From NCBI RefSeq assembly GCF_009389715.1, contig NC_052399.1, positions 28,529,146 to 28,593,145 on the forward strand: a stretch of DNA of 64,000 bases. Reading direction: 5' to 3'. Positions 36,360 through 55,211 of the stretch are shown one piece after another (positions within the stretch are counted from its first letter, which is position 1; each line of letters begins with the position of its first letter). The notes below the pieces were generated by a model. That model was not told where the DNA came from. It did not search any database and saw only the letters and a program-made list of their open reading frames with translations. This stretch comes from Phoenix dactylifera. Its lineage: Eukaryota; Streptophyta; Magnoliopsida; Arecales; Arecaceae. The position numbers were made by a program, and so were the translations under genes.

Positions 36360-36481
36360 CACGACACCCAAAGATGAAGTAAATAAACAAAATTAGGTAG
36401 CATGAGTTGTTTCTTGATGTTTTTTCCCCGAACAGTGTGGGTGTTTGTGTTCCCAGTTTCTTGTCCAAATTACTAGAATAG

Positions 36482-36736
36482 ATTGGCGGAGTCTTTTCTA
36501 TTTACCCTCAAGAATTCATAGAAGTGTCACCTACACGACCCTACCGTTCTCTGAACTTACTTAGTAATGAGTCTAGGGCTCTGTTTTTAGGTAACAGAAA
36601 CAAACCTACTGTTCTTCCCGTATCACAGCCTGGATTAATTGTCTCGATGGCCGACGCGGTACAAACTACAACTAACGAGTTTAAAAAGTTTCACCAAAAA
36701 GAAAACTCACTAATAAAGGTTTTTGGATTCAATTAG
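36482..36736 (+). other. Unrecognised ORF of about 84 codons
   Basis: An open frame runs from about 36482 to the TAG at 36734-36736; no ATG starts it, but an internal ATG occurs within SMADAVQTTTNEF. The translation (for example PTRPYRSLNLLSNESRALF, then GNRNKPTVLPVSQPGLIVS) is not low-complexity and its codons look more even than the AT-rich flanks. I recognise no family. It could be a fragment of a gene or element, or chance. Confidence 0.25.
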
Positions 36737-37078
36737 CTTTTCCAATGCAGTAGAAGATCAGTCCAGGAATATAAATACTACTGTTGCTCGAATAAGAATA
36801 TAAACGATTCTCCAGGTTGAACAAAATGCAGACCCTTAGAATGCCAAGTTTTTTTTTTGCCAACTTGGGTTGCAAACTTGGCTTTTAACAGAAAATGAAG
36901 CTATCTTTGCATCAGAAGGCGCATGATAGATTTGACTTATATTTATATCCAGTTCTTCAGAATTTTAAAAGAAAAACGCCATTTAGGAAAAAAAATAATG
37001 AAGCAAATCCATAGTCGCAACCCCTTCTGCTGAACTAGAAACAGGACTTGATGAAGAAAATTGAAGAATTCTTTTGTT

Positions 37079-40000
37079 TTACAAGTTGTTACAGGGAAAA
37101 CATCCACAGGGTGCATGGTGAGACAAATAATAGTTGAACTGGCTATTCATTCCCTGTGCTTGTTCAGATGCTATCAGTAGCTTCTGCGAATGCTGTTGCT
37201 GTGCTGCTGCTCTCCATTTCTGGGCCCTTCTTTGGACCATTGCCATTCTTTTCATCAGCTTCTCTTCTAAATCAGATCTCATCTTCTGTATTTTGACCTG
37301 CTAACACAATTTAACAGTCACAATACTCCATGCCAAACAATGAAGTATGTACTTTTTGCCAAACAATTTCTGTCACACGTATGCATTAATAGATTTAGAT
37401 TCATCAAATACTATGTGGATTCATGCTTGAACACAGTACAGGTGTTCCACAATGAAGTGTTGCACATCTGCTGCTCATATTCGACTTATTACTTAGCACT
37501 CTAGGCAGATGAGGTGAGAATCTGGAATCAAAAAAGAGAAATCGTAGGCACTTAACAAAAACCTACAAGAAGTGAAGTCCAATTGCAGAGTTCGTAATGA
37601 GTGTCATCAATTTGATGATTATATAAAGAATTAAAATCCAAATGGTATTGTTTCTTCAGAAGGAGATAGGATGATTAGAAAGAGAATGAGAGTTCCAACA
37701 TTTGGCTTCAAGACTCTAAGTTACAGTCAGGGTTATGGGCCAAGGAATTGAAGAAACCATCATTCAGCTCTCCAGCATATTTTGAAGTTTTGCAGCTTCA
37801 ATAGTATTGAACAGCTGTGGTCTAGGTTAGTTTTGCACTTCTACAATTTAAAAAGGGTATGAGTTCGTGGCGATGCGAGAAGTCTGCAAACAGGTAATAA
37901 ATCTAATATTTTGGCCAAGAAAAACCGCGTATTCTGATTTCACATTAACAAGCCAAAGTGCAGATGAACTTGCACTGATGTTAAGATCAAGGCTGAAAAA
38001 TGGATTAAAGACTACTCTTTCTGAGTGTTTTGCTGACCATTCTAACTGGTACATTGCTGATTCCATGGCCCCAGAGTATACACAGTGCCCAAATATAGAT
38101 CAATTAAAGATAGATGTTTATATAGCAAAAAGCAACTCTGGATTAGTTTCGTTTGAAAAAGAAGTTGGATTAAAACATCAGATCAACCTTAAGAGATATG
38201 GGAATCCTAAATTTGCAAAGGGGCATGACAAAAAAACCACAACTGGACAGACGACGAAAAATCTAAGTAGTACTATAGATTAAGTAGAACAACAAAATTA
38301 CATGAGGATGTAACCTCACTGAACAAAATATCCAGTGTTTCTTTTTACCACGAGCAACAATGAAGTAAAATTTAGAACATGATAAGGATTCTGAGAGCTA
38401 ATGGAACCTACCATGATGCATTGGTTATATCAATTAATTTAAATTTTTTTTATCCCTCAAAAATAAAATATACTGAAAGTACAGTGTAGAACAAGAAATT
38501 TAAAGTGGATAGGGGAAGACCAAATCTCCCTTTATCACACTCACAATTTAAGATACAGTAGAAAGTGCTTCATAAGCAACAACTGAGAATAATTTAGGAG
38601 GATGATAAGGGCTCTGATATTTGATGAAACATAGTCATCATGCATTGCTCATATTTGTTAAAGTTGAGAGTTTGTTCTTATTCAAGTCTTCAGGAGAAAT
38701 AGTGAAGGCTAATTAAGCTGGATATCTTAGAAGGGTAACCGATAGACATATTTTGATGTGTTACCTCCAGCTTTCTGGACTGGGCTTCTGCTTTAGCACT
38801 CTCAAGGTTTATCCATGCTTGGATCTTTGCTTCTTCTCTTTGATATCTACATTAAATAGCACAACATATAAGTTTAAAATTGGAGCTTATCAGGCAGACA
38901 AATAGATGTTAATCTCTCTAATTTCACGTCAGCTGCCCACCTAATACAGATTTTGGCCTTCTCCTCATCTTCCCATGCAGAGGCTCCCGATTCAGCAAAG
39001 CTCTTTCTTCCACCATCAACCTCGCCATATCTCAAACTTTTTGATATCTGATCTTCCTCCTCTTCTCTTGAGCTCCAAACTGCTGAATTAAAATGAGCAC
39101 CGAACTCTAGCTTAGCAAAGTGACAGTCCTTAAGCTTAGAAATATCAATTCCGGTGCTAGGAGCCCCCAAAGGGCCAGATCTGTCAGCTGGAGTGTTGTG
39201 TCTCGCTGGAGAAGATCTTTTGAAAGGAGTATGGCATCTTGATGTAGCCAAGCTCCCGGTTGGGGTCATCTCGGTTCCAACATCTCTGTGGCGAACCTCT
39301 GAAGCCACATCAGTCTTTGCATCTTTCATGGGCACAGAGAACGAACTTTTAAACAGAAAGCCTTCTTTAGCAGGCTCAGGTTGTCGAAAAATTGGGAATA
39401 TTGGCTCTAAATTATCAGTAAATTTATCTGCAATGATATTTAGTAAAGTGTTTGCTCAAATCACAAAATGATACATAATGAGATTATGACAGATGGATTA
39501 AAAGACTGGCTTATGTCACAATTTTTAATGATGTGAAAAAGTCATTCAGTAACCTTTCCATAATACTTTTATCAAAAGAGAAAATCCACAGTTTATGCAG
39601 ACTCATACTGAAGAGATATGCAGCAAGAAATATACCACAGGAAAACGTAAGTGCATGTCATAGAGATGGCGGGAGGGAAGAAAGAAATTCAAATGTGTAG
39701 GAAGGATAGTGAACATTAAAAGTTTGCAAAGCATCTCCATATATGTTTATTTGAAGAATAATATGCGAAGTAGTAATTTAGTACCAAAGGAGTTGATAGG
39801 GGAACAAAAAAAAGAAAAGAAACTCAGTACTTTCAATCCCATCACAATATAGACATGCGCAAAGGAGTTAAGAAATATAGAACTGATAGACCTGAAAAGA
39901 GAGGGAGACAACTAACGGATAAAAAAAAAGCACTAAAGTGACAACTGAACAATTATCTTTTTCACATTATCTAAGGAGCTATAGCAAGATTAAAGACACT

Positions 40001-40773
40001 TCCAGCCAACCAGTTATGAAATAAAAACAGATGAAGAATTCCCAAGGACAATAGATTTTTTTTGGTTCCAAGGGTTTAAAGGTGAGAGTGGAGAAAATGG
40101 AAATCTATGAGTTGGAAAAGCGATAACCTTTCATGAGTGCTTCTGGTGAGACTCCATGGAAACGTAAGCTTTGCTCCAGAAGCCCATCAAAGCTTGCGAC
40201 TGGTAGGTTTGGGACCTCCCCAGGAAACCACGGTTTCCCTCCAAAGGCATCACCTTTCTGATGGATCTGATGGCAGGAGGAGCTACTGATCAACCACTTC
40301 TCCGCCTCATCCCACTTGGAAGGAATGCCCTTTCTTCCACCACTGAAGCCGAAGACCGGTCTCCCAGGAGTCGAAGGAGCTTCAAAATCCCTCTTTTGCA
40401 CATACGAGCCATTCCCCTCGCTCCTTTGAGCTGAGGCTTCAAGATGGCCTATAAAGTTCTCGTTACTGCTCTTTGCTGCCATTGGAAATGCTCTGACAAA
40501 GTCTGAGGTCTCCTTGAGGTTGAGCTTGCAGAGTGGATCAGGAAAGCTATCTCCTCCAAATGGGTCTGCTCTGTTTGTGCTGCAGTAGCTTGAGTCATCT
40601 TCTAATGGTGAGTCCTGTCAAAAATATTCAAACAAAAGGTTGAAAAAAAACCTTTAAAGCTAGAGGAGTGGCGAGTGGAGAAGTAAAGGGAAGATTTTTA
40701 CCGTGGTTGATGGGAAAACAGAGGCCTGCTCTGGAGTTTTGGGCTCCATGGGATTGAGACTAGAAGGCTTCAT
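37079..40773 (-). CDS. Remorin family protein with long N-terminal region, 448 residues
   Basis: Remorins are plant-specific membrane-nanodomain proteins that act in signalling and cell-to-cell transport. Minus-strand exons are 40773-40702, 40614-40128, 39427-38941, 38846-38765 and 37297-37079 (stop TAA). All borders are GT..AG and phases join to 449 codons. The start ATG at 40773 opens MKPSSLNPMEPKTPEQ. Residues about 117-132 hold GIPSKWDEAEKWL, a motif of the long-N-terminal remorin group. Residues about 230-265 hold RDVGTEMTPTGSLATSR and Ser/Pro-rich repeats, likely phosphorylated. The C-terminal Remorin_C coiled coil (about 335-430) reads AWEDEEKAKI, then YQREEAKIQAWINLESAKAE and KMRSDLEEKLMKRMAMVQRR. 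The tail carries Cys440, Cys442 and Cys445, candidates for S-acylation and membrane anchoring. The frame is intact. The family is certain; the orthologue is not. Confidence 0.92.
37867..38283 (+). other. Orphan 138-codon ORF antisense within remorin intron 4
   Basis: An uninterrupted ATG-to-stop ORF lies on the opposite strand inside the 1.47-kb remorin intron. The product is mixed and polar (MAMREVCKQVINLIF, ADELALMLRSRLKNGLKTT, CFADHSNWYIADSM), with a Lys/Thr-rich tail. It is longer than other chance ORFs in this AT-rich intron, but I recognise no family and see no promoter or splice logic. It may be a fragment of a retrocopy, or chance. Confidence 0.3.
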
Positions 40774-41248
40774 TGATTTCGGGCTGGAGGATGATGCACT
40801 ATCACTCCACCTGGTTTCCTAAGCTTTCTATCTCTTCCATGTGGAAAAGCCCAGTCTTTCTTCCTTTCCCTCCCCAAGATTGAAACAGTCTTTCTTCCAT
40901 TTCTGGCCAAATGGCTTTTTCACAACAGCACCATTTCTTTTGCACAAGTTCTTGGATGGAAATGTGGTGGCCTTTTCAGTTTACTTTGAGGTGGATGGCA
41001 GCATGGAAAGAGCGGGGGGTGGCGAAGAAAATGAAGTCACATGAAAGGAAGCTTGCTTTCGGCGGCGAGAGAAAAGAGAGCTGTGTCGCTGCGGGAAGAG
41101 TGAATCATTTGAATTTTTGGGGAGCTATTTGTTTGACCCTTTGACCCATGCGGGCTAGTTGTATCATTACTCCATCCATGTGGGCATACCTTTAACTTTA
41201 ATGGGCGGAGGTTTAATTAATGTACCATCTTGGTTGGGGAGCGTGGGG

Positions 41249-41438
41249 TTGAGGGAAGTTACAGTTTGGTAACTTATCCAACAAAAAGTTGAAATTGGAT
41301 GGTTAATCTTCTTTCGCAATGTCAACATGGTGCCTTATTTCTGAGAGAAGTTACAGTTTTGTAACTCATTCAACAAAAAGTTCGGATGGTATGGTTGATC
41401 TTCTTTCACGGTATCAAGCCTCAGATGGTGCCTCATCT
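41249..41438 (+). repeat. Diverged direct repeat of about 90 bp, two copies
   Basis: Both copies contain GAAGTTACAGTTT, GTAACTYATYCAACAAAAAG, TGGTTRATCTTCTTTC and a TGGTGCC motif. The copies start at about 41253 and 41343. Confidence 0.7.
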
Positions 41439-41589
41439 TAAGCACTCCAAACTCTCTTATTTATCGATCCACATAGATCTTGAAGCGAGTGTTGGATAAT
41501 TTAATGGTGGATTCATCGAAAAAAAAAAAAGATGAATCCTTCTATGAAATATACAGCCTGAACCTTTTCAGAGAAGCACTGTGACTGTG

Positions 41590-41760
41590 AATGCTCTTTT
41601 ATTTAGAGAGGCTAACAGGGCCTTTTCAGACTAGGCATGCACTTGGAGAGGCTAATGGGATCGCGGACGGGATGACTTCTTATATGCCGTGTCACTTCGG
41701 GGTACCCTATGGGCTGGAGAGGGGGGTTGCCTAAAGCATTTTGAAAAATGTTGTTCTTTC
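41590..41760 (+). pseudogene. Terminal shard of a LINE RNase H domain
   Basis: The plus-strand reading gives EANGIADGMTSYMPCHFGV and a weak continuation. It aligns in wording with the shard at 62.35-62.45 kb (KANGVTD, VASYVSNHS). This corresponds to the conserved C-terminal VxREANxxAD segment of plant LINE RNase H domains. Only this short part is visible. Confidence 0.5.
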
Positions 41761-42579
41761 GAACTATATGAAGCGCCCATTTTTAGCAAGAAGAAAAAAA
41801 AAAAGCACTATGACTGCTCTTTTATGGAAGGATTTCTCTAAGATGTGAAATAAGGGAGCTCGTTTAAACTACCTCAATCTTCATGGGCTTAAGCCCGATG
41901 ATAATGTCGGATGGTTCTTGGGTTTAACATGGTAAGTAAAGGTTCCATGTATTTTTCTAATTGGCGACCACCTATCTATAATAATTGGATTGCCGGGATC
42001 AAGGAGTTCAAGCTGTTTTACATACTGAAAAGTTCAGGTAAGTCATTAGCAGACTGTGCTTAAACAATTAGAACCTTAGAATGGCTAAAATCCCTGGTCA
42101 GCTGAGATTTTGGGACCGTAGCATCCTTAAAAAGTTTTTGCTCTATTTATCAGCAGGGACAAGGGACAAGGCTTGGTTTGCTGTAATTTAACTTGTTATG
42201 GAGTTGAAAGTTGGTATTTTACTGTTTTTTATGGGTGAACTTGGTGACAGGTTTGGATATATGGACGAATTCTTGGATCGATACCCTATACAAAAGTTTA
42301 TGTTATCTTGATGGAGGCCTAGTCAGGTTGGATATAATCCAAGTTAGAAGTTAAAACACACATTCATTACCATATAAGAAATTAAAAATAACATGTCCTT
42401 CCAAACCAGATGTTGAAAATAAAATAGCTTTTTTTTTTTGGTACACCGGCACCTCACACAACACGCACATGAGTGCAACCAATAAAATTAGAAAAAAAAA
42501 ATTAGCGAAGAGAGTAAGAAACATCCACTTGGTTCTTCTAGAGAAACTTACCAGAATGATGCGCCGCAAAGAAGACCAT

Positions 42580-42858
42580 TCAGTCAGTCATATTGTTCGT
42601 CTTTCGGTAAACATGGGTGGTCCTGAAGGAGCCACATTCTCTCACAAGTTTCTGGATGTCGTGGAGCAGTAACTGTCCGTCTGCCACCATAGTCGAGTCC
42701 CCCTCGAGGAAGATACAAGCCGCACCCAGAATGTGCCTCACGTAAGAGATGCCCTTCCATGCCGCTCTCAACTCAACTTCAATGATAGAGGTATCAAAGA
42801 TTCGCCGTCTCCCAACTGCTACAAGTCTAGAGCAGTGGTCCCTAATAGCAAAGCCCAC
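42580..42858 (-). pseudogene. Decayed LINE RNase H domain
   Basis: The minus-strand reading contains GFAIRDHCSRLVAVGRRRI, an EVELRAAWKGISY segment, a FLEGDSTMVAD segment and the C-terminal THVYRKTNNMTD. This is the RNase H-like fold of plant non-LTR retrotransposons, with the usual acidic residue in ELxA and in EGDS. It is opposite in strand to the shard at 41.6 kb. No reverse transcriptase is attached. Confidence 0.75.
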
Positions 42859-42961
42859 CCTCCACTTTCTCCTTTCTTAACAACATTGCAGACGAAATTT
42901 ACCCCTAAGGAATGGGGGCTCCCAGAAAATAAAAGCAAATCTGGTCGCTAAAGAAGTTGCA

Positions 42962-43282
42962 CGACCACCGAGATGGTAGCCTAGTGGGAATGAGGCTTGT
43001 CTTCCACCAGGGTGGTTCAGGCTCAAAATGTGCGGCCGTCGATTAAATTCGGGGACCAGATGCCCCACGCCTGAATGCTGCTGGCGGGAGTGCTACTGGT
43101 CCGCTGGCAACCGGAGTAGTGCTGGGGTGACGTACTCACACGTGGGTAATCACAGGTGGGAAGGGCAACGGAAATTTGCAATCTGAATCGAACATGCTTC
43201 AGCGGGAAGGAGGCTCAGTGGGGGTTGCTATGCGGATGAGGTACTTCTCGCCTTCTTATTCCCCTTTTTTTTTTTTCCACCA
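42962..43282 (+). mobile_element. SINE-like tRNA-derived element (candidate)
   Basis: The sequence contains TGGTAGCCTAGTGGGAATG, which resembles a Pol III A box, and 42 bases on a GGTTCAGGCTC resembling a B box. It is GC-richer than its flanks and ends in a T-rich tract near 43261-43277. This is the layout of plant SINEs of the Au type. Target duplications were not found and the boxes are imperfect. Confidence 0.4.
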
Positions 43283-43524
43283 AAAAAAGAAAAGAAAAAA
43301 AAAGAAGCTGGAGGTGAGAATAACTATCTAGTTCTTTAAGGGTTGATAATTCAGGGCTTATTTGGAGTCAAACCAAATGCGGGGAACCAATTTTTCCTTT
43401 GGAAAAAAGGGCAAAAAATAAGGTATTTTTGTGGAAAGCGTCCCTTTCATCACCCCCCACCTCTTCGAAAATCGAAATGGATGGCTCACCACCAGATAAC
43501 TGCAAAAAAAATTAGGAAACAAAA

Positions 43525-43545
43525 CCCCCCCCAAAAAAAAGGGGG
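43525..43545 (+). promoter_or_regulatory. C8-A8-G5 hairpin-capable tract in the PPR leader
   Basis: A C run, an A run and a G run lie 40-60 bases upstream of the PPR start codon. The C and G runs could pair into a short GC stem with an A loop in the mRNA leader. Functional meaning is unknown; it is close enough to the start to affect initiation if transcribed. Confidence 0.3.
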
Positions 43546-43584
43546 TGAAGGAAGAGATTTCAGCATCTCCTTCCCTTCTTACCA

Positions 43585-46287
43585 ATGGAAAATCCCTTCT
43601 TATCCTGCAACACCAAATACCCAGTCCCAACTCTCCTCTTCAAACACCAAAACCCGCCTCAAATCCCTGCAAATTCCATCAGAACCACCTCCTCACTCCC
43701 CCAAAACTCCACACTAAAACCATTACAATCACCCCCGCCTCCAAACCCCAACACCGCCGACCGCCAACTGAACCGCCTCCGCCGCCATGGGAAGCTCCAA
43801 GAAGCCATCTCTGCCCTGGAACAGGGGCCCCCCATCCGGCAGAGAACCTACACTTCCTTGCTCCAGTCCTGCATCGACTCGGACTCCATTGAGGAGGGAC
43901 GGAGGCTTCACGCATCGATTGCGTTGGTGCGCGACCCAAATCCCTTCGTAGAGACCAAACTTGTCAGCATGTATGCGAAATGTGGCAGCTTGGAAGAAGC
44001 CCGCCGCGTGTTCGACGGAATGCCTGAGAGGAACCTCTTCACCTGGTCGGCGATGATCAGTGGCTATTCTCGGGAGCAAAGGTGGCAAGAGGTTGTCGAC
44101 CTCTTCTTTCAGATGATGCATGAAGGTGTGAGTCCTGACTGCTTCTTGCTTCTGAAAGTTCTACAGGCGTGTGCAAATACTGGGGATTTGGAAACCGGGA
44201 GGTTGTTGCACTCCCTTGCGGTCCGAGGGGGGCATTTGGACTCAGTGGAGGGGACCCATCTGAGCAATTCGGTGTTGGCGATGTATGCTAAGTGTGGCGA
44301 ATTGAGCATGGCAAGGAAGATTTTTGAGAATTTGGGTGCAAAGGATCGGGTGACATGGAATTCGATTATATCTGGGCATTGCCATTGGGGTGAAAATGAA
44401 GTGGCCCTTCAGTTTTTTGAACGGATGAGAGCTGAAGGAGTTAAACCGAGCATGGTTACATGGAATATATTGATAGCAAACTATATGCAGTCTGGTAGTC
44501 CTGAGCTTGCAATGGAACTTATGGAGCAGATGGAGAGTTATGGAGTCGTCCCGGATGTCTTTAGTTGGACTAGCTTGATTTCAGGTTTTGCTCGGAACAA
44601 TAGGTTTAGTGAAGCATTGGATATTTTTCAGAAGATGCAACTCTCTGGGGTGGAACCAAATGGCATGACCATTGCAACTGCTATCTCGGCTTGCACCTCT
44701 TTGAAGGCTCTGAGCAAGGGAAAGGAGCTCCATTCATATGCTGTTAAGATAGGAAGTGCAGGCAGTGTTTTGGTGGCCAATTCATTGATTGATATGTATG
44801 CAAAATGTGGGAGACTTGTAGATGCTGAGAATGTCTTTGACCAAACAGCAGAAAAAGATGTCTTCACTTTGAATTCAATGATTGGAGGCTATGCACAAGC
44901 CAGATATTGTGGTAAAGCCTATGATCTCTTCTCGAAGATGGAGAGTTTAGGCATCCGGCGAAATGTGGTAACTTGGAATGCAATGATTTCTGGGTACATT
45001 CAAAATGGTGATGAGGACCGAGCCATGGAACTTTTCCAGAGGATGGAGATCGATGGAGTCAGGAAGAACACGGCTTCATGGAATACTCTCATTGCAGGTT
45101 CCTTGCATAATGGCCATGCAAATAAAGCCCTAAGGATATTTAGACAAATGCAGTTGAATTCTGTAAGGCCCAATATAGCTACCATCCTTAGCATCCTTCC
45201 AGCTTGTGCAAATTTAGTATCAGCTTGGAAGGTAAGGGAGATCCATGCTTGCATATTGCACAATAATTTGCAAACTGAGATCTCGATTGCAAATTCTCTC
45301 ATAGATGCGTATACAAAATCTGGTGATTTAGGCAGTGCTCAAGTGGTATTTAATGGCCTTTCATTGAGGGATCTGATCTCCTGGAACTCGATGATTGCAG
45401 GCTCTGTTCTGCATGGATATTCTCTTGTTGCAAAGGATCTATTTGATCAGATGAAAGAGGAAGGCGTGAAGCCAAACCGAGCAACATTTTTGAGTATGAT
45501 CAATGCCTATAGTCTTGAGGGAATGGTAACTGAAGGAAAGGAACTCTTCTCTAGCTTGGTAGAAGAACACCAGCTTGCTCCAGGCTTAGAACATTATGCT
45601 GCAATGGTAGATCTCTTTGGTCATTCTGGTAGACTTGAAGAAGCTTCCAATCTTATTGAGAAGATGCCAATTGAGCCTGACTCTACTGTCTGGAATGCAT
45701 TGCTTGTTGCAGCCAGAATCTATGGCAATGTCAGGCTAGCAAATCTTGCAGCAGAACGTTTGGTAAAATTGGAACCGAGGAATCCCAGTATTCACAGGCT
45801 ACTATCAAAAATACAAGCATTATGTGGGAAGCAGAGTGGCATGTTAAAACGGAGAAAGCCTAGGAAGGATAGCAAACTTGATAGTTCTCTTAGTTGTTGC
45901 TGGATTGAAGTTCGAAATAAGGTGTACAGCTTTGTAACAGGTGAGCAAGCTCATGTAGATTTGGAAAATAAGTTCGCTGGATTAAATGGCAATTCAGTTG
46001 ATGTCGCGGTAGCACCACCTGCCTTTTATGATAATAGGCTTGAAATTGAGGAAGAAGAGGAAGAGACTGATGGCATACACAGTGAGAAGCTAGCTATTGC
46101 TTTCGCCATTTCCAACTCGCCAACAGTTAGAAGCATACGAATAATCAAGAGTGTAAGAATGTGTACAAATTGCCACAATGCTTGTAAGTTCATTTCAAAG
46201 GTATATCGGCGTGAAATATTGATTAAAGATCCCAAGTGTTTGCACCATTTCAAAGATGGGAAGTGTTCTTGTAGAGATTTCTGGTGA
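43585..46287 (+). CDS. DYW-type pentatricopeptide repeat protein, 900 residues, resembling Arabidopsis At1g19720
   Basis: PLS-class PPR proteins bind organellar RNA, and their DYW domain is the cytidine deaminase of C-to-U editing. The gene is one open exon. The start ATG at 43585 lies in a good context (ACCAATGG). Residues 1 to about 55 are Ser/Thr/Pro/Asn-rich and acid-poor, a likely plastid or mitochondrial presequence. PPR repeats follow from about residue 85 to 710, with typical phrases VSMYAKCGSLEEARRVFDGM, VTWNSIISGH, SWTSLISGFARNNRFSEAL and SWNSMIAGSVLHG. E/E+ segments follow (MPIEPDSTVWNALLVAAR, then a ...LEPRNPSIHRLLSK part). The DYW domain has the zinc ligands HSE (832-834) and CTNC (860-863), with a second metal site in HHFKDGKCSC. 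The last residues are DFW, not DYW. Length and order match the At1g19720/DYW7 type. No frameshift is present. Confidence 0.93.
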   Translation: MENPFLSCNTKYPVPTLLFKHQNPPQIPANSIRTTSSLPQNSTLKPLQSPPPPNPNTADRQLNRLRRHGKLQEAISALEQGPPIRQRTYTSLLQSCIDSDSIEEGRRLHASIALVRDPNPFVETKLVSMYAKCGSLEEARRVFDGMPERNLFTWSAMISGYSREQRWQEVVDLFFQMMHEGVSPDCFLLLKVLQACANTGDLETGRLLHSLAVRGGHLDSVEGTHLSNSVLAMYAKCGELSMARKIFENLGAKDRVTWNSIISGHCHWGENEVALQFFERMRAEGVKPSMVTWNILIANYMQSGSPELAMELMEQMESYGVVPDVFSWTSLISGFARNNRFSEALDIFQKMQLSGVEPNGMTIATAISACTSLKALSKGKELHSYAVKIGSAGSVLVANSLIDMYAKCGRLVDAENVFDQTAEKDVFTLNSMIGGYAQARYCGKAYDLFSKMESLGIRRNVVTWNAMISGYIQNGDEDRAMELFQRMEIDGVRKNTASWNTLIAGSLHNGHANKALRIFRQMQLNSVRPNIATILSILPACANLVSAWKVREIHACILHNNLQTEISIANSLIDAYTKSGDLGSAQVVFNGLSLRDLISWNSMIAGSVLHGYSLVAKDLFDQMKEEGVKPNRATFLSMINAYSLEGMVTEGKELFSSLVEEHQLAPGLEHYAAMVDLFGHSGRLEEASNLIEKMPIEPDSTVWNALLVAARIYGNVRLANLAAERLVKLEPRNPSIHRLLSKIQALCGKQSGMLKRRKPRKDSKLDSSLSCCWIEVRNKVYSFVTGEQAHVDLENKFAGLNGNSVDVAVAPPAFYDNRLEIEEEEEETDGIHSEKLAIAFAISNSPTVRSIRIIKSVRMCTNCHNACKFISKVYRREILIKDPKCLHHFKDGKCSCRDFW

Positions 46288-47592
46288 ATCAGAAGAAGAA
46301 AACAAGATATCCTACTCTGCTAATTATTTGAAGTACAAATTTTATAGGCTGGGTTTTTTCTTCAAGTCTAGCTCAGAAGCTTGTGCATTTGTTTTTGTAA
46401 TGTCTGCTAGAAAGTCTTGCTAAAATCTTGGTTGACAGACTCAAGCTTTGGCTCCCTGCATTTTTCTACTAAGGAGAGTGCAACTGATGCCGAAAGGGAT
46501 GTTGGTAACCAAAAAATAAAAAAACTTGTGGCCTAAGCAGTCCAGCATGCTACAGTTACAAGACAAGTCTCTGATGATTAACCAACATGGGAAATGCATG
46601 AGTAGTTGAGATACAAGGGACCTTTTTTTTTCCTGGAGTCAAGAAGGAGAAAATCATCAAAATCTATCTACTTAGAATATTTGAAAATATAAAGTTGGCA
46701 AGTATAATTGCTATTCTAATTATATTATTTGTTTAAATCTGAATAGAGAAAATGGAAATTGCCACTGATATTCTCATTATATATGGCCCTTAGAATGAAA
46801 TAATGGGTTAGTGATTGCTTCAATCAAAATTATTACAATGTGATCGAGGCTTTTGAAATCATTCAATCAGATGTTTTTGTAAATCTTCTTATTGAAATTC
46901 CTATTTTCTCTCTTTTAATATGAATAGCAAGCCTTTCCCCAAGGATAGCACCTTCAAGGGTTTAGGTTGGTCGAATTTAGGGTAAATTTTGGTTCGGTCA
47001 AAAATTCTAGTCCAAAGTTGACCAAAAGTAGAAATTGCGAACACAAATCCAATCCTATTGGTTTGAGCCAACCAAAGCAGATTAAAAACTTTTAAAAAAA
47101 CTAAATACAATAATATATTTTTAACTTAAAACTACAATTAAGTGGCAAATAATAAGTTAATATGGAAATTTAGTTTTAATATCAGGAAAAAAAAAGCCTG
47201 TTCTACTAGAATAAAAGAGCAAGAACCAAGGAAACCTAGCCTGGCTTCCTAACCTGAGCTGTTTGCATTGCGAATTGGTCTCTATTTTTCATGTCAACTA
47301 ATTGAATCCAAATCCACCCATCTTTTAGCATGACTGGGCTCAAGTTGACCCACCCAGTTGCATCAGCTCATCAAATCCCGCTCTAGCCGGTTCCTTTAGA
47401 AGCCCCTTGTTTGCGCGGCGCTGAACCTGGAAACACGTGTCAGCTGCTGCGTCTCTGGTAACCGCCCTCGCTTGGGGGAAGGCAGGGAGAGGGTTTTTGA
47501 TACTTTTGTGTCCTTGTGATTTTAATCGCCAGGGGAGAGGCCTTTCTCGGACGTGTCGACGAGCCGCGTTTGAAAGCCTTTCCACGGCCACC
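46288..47592. other. Intergenic: PPR 3' end and alanine aminotransferase promoter
   Basis: AT-rich sequence follows the PPR stop. From about 47340 the DNA becomes GC-rich, as expected for the leader of the next gene. No other gene is supported; a TATA box could not be fixed. Confidence 0.5.

Positions 47593-55211
<7,619 letters not shown>

Larger units (their letters stand above)
33530..37078. other. Intergenic DNA with repeat fragments
   Basis: No intact gene is supported. The stretch holds an AGCTC-rich repeat (34076-34395), a GGAGTTT short tandem near 35451-35476, a MITE-like element (35911-36359) and an unexplained ORF (36482-36736). The ORF at 35739-35927 (Ser/Arg/Pro-rich) runs into the MITE and shows no motif. 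Confidence 0.45.
40774..43584. other. Divergent intergenic region between the remorin and PPR genes
   Basis: The region holds the promoters of two divergently transcribed genes. The stretch 40774-41150 is the likely remorin 5' UTR/promoter. Further right are a short direct repeat (41249-41438), LINE RNase H fragments (41590-41760 and 42580-42858), and a SINE-like sequence (about 42962-43282). No other gene is supported. Confidence 0.5.

Noticed and set aside
43358-44121. Minus-strand and alternative-frame ORFs over the PPR 5' end
   Set aside because: They are shadows of the GC-rich PPR coding region; only the plus-strand 900-residue frame has PPR and DYW motifs.
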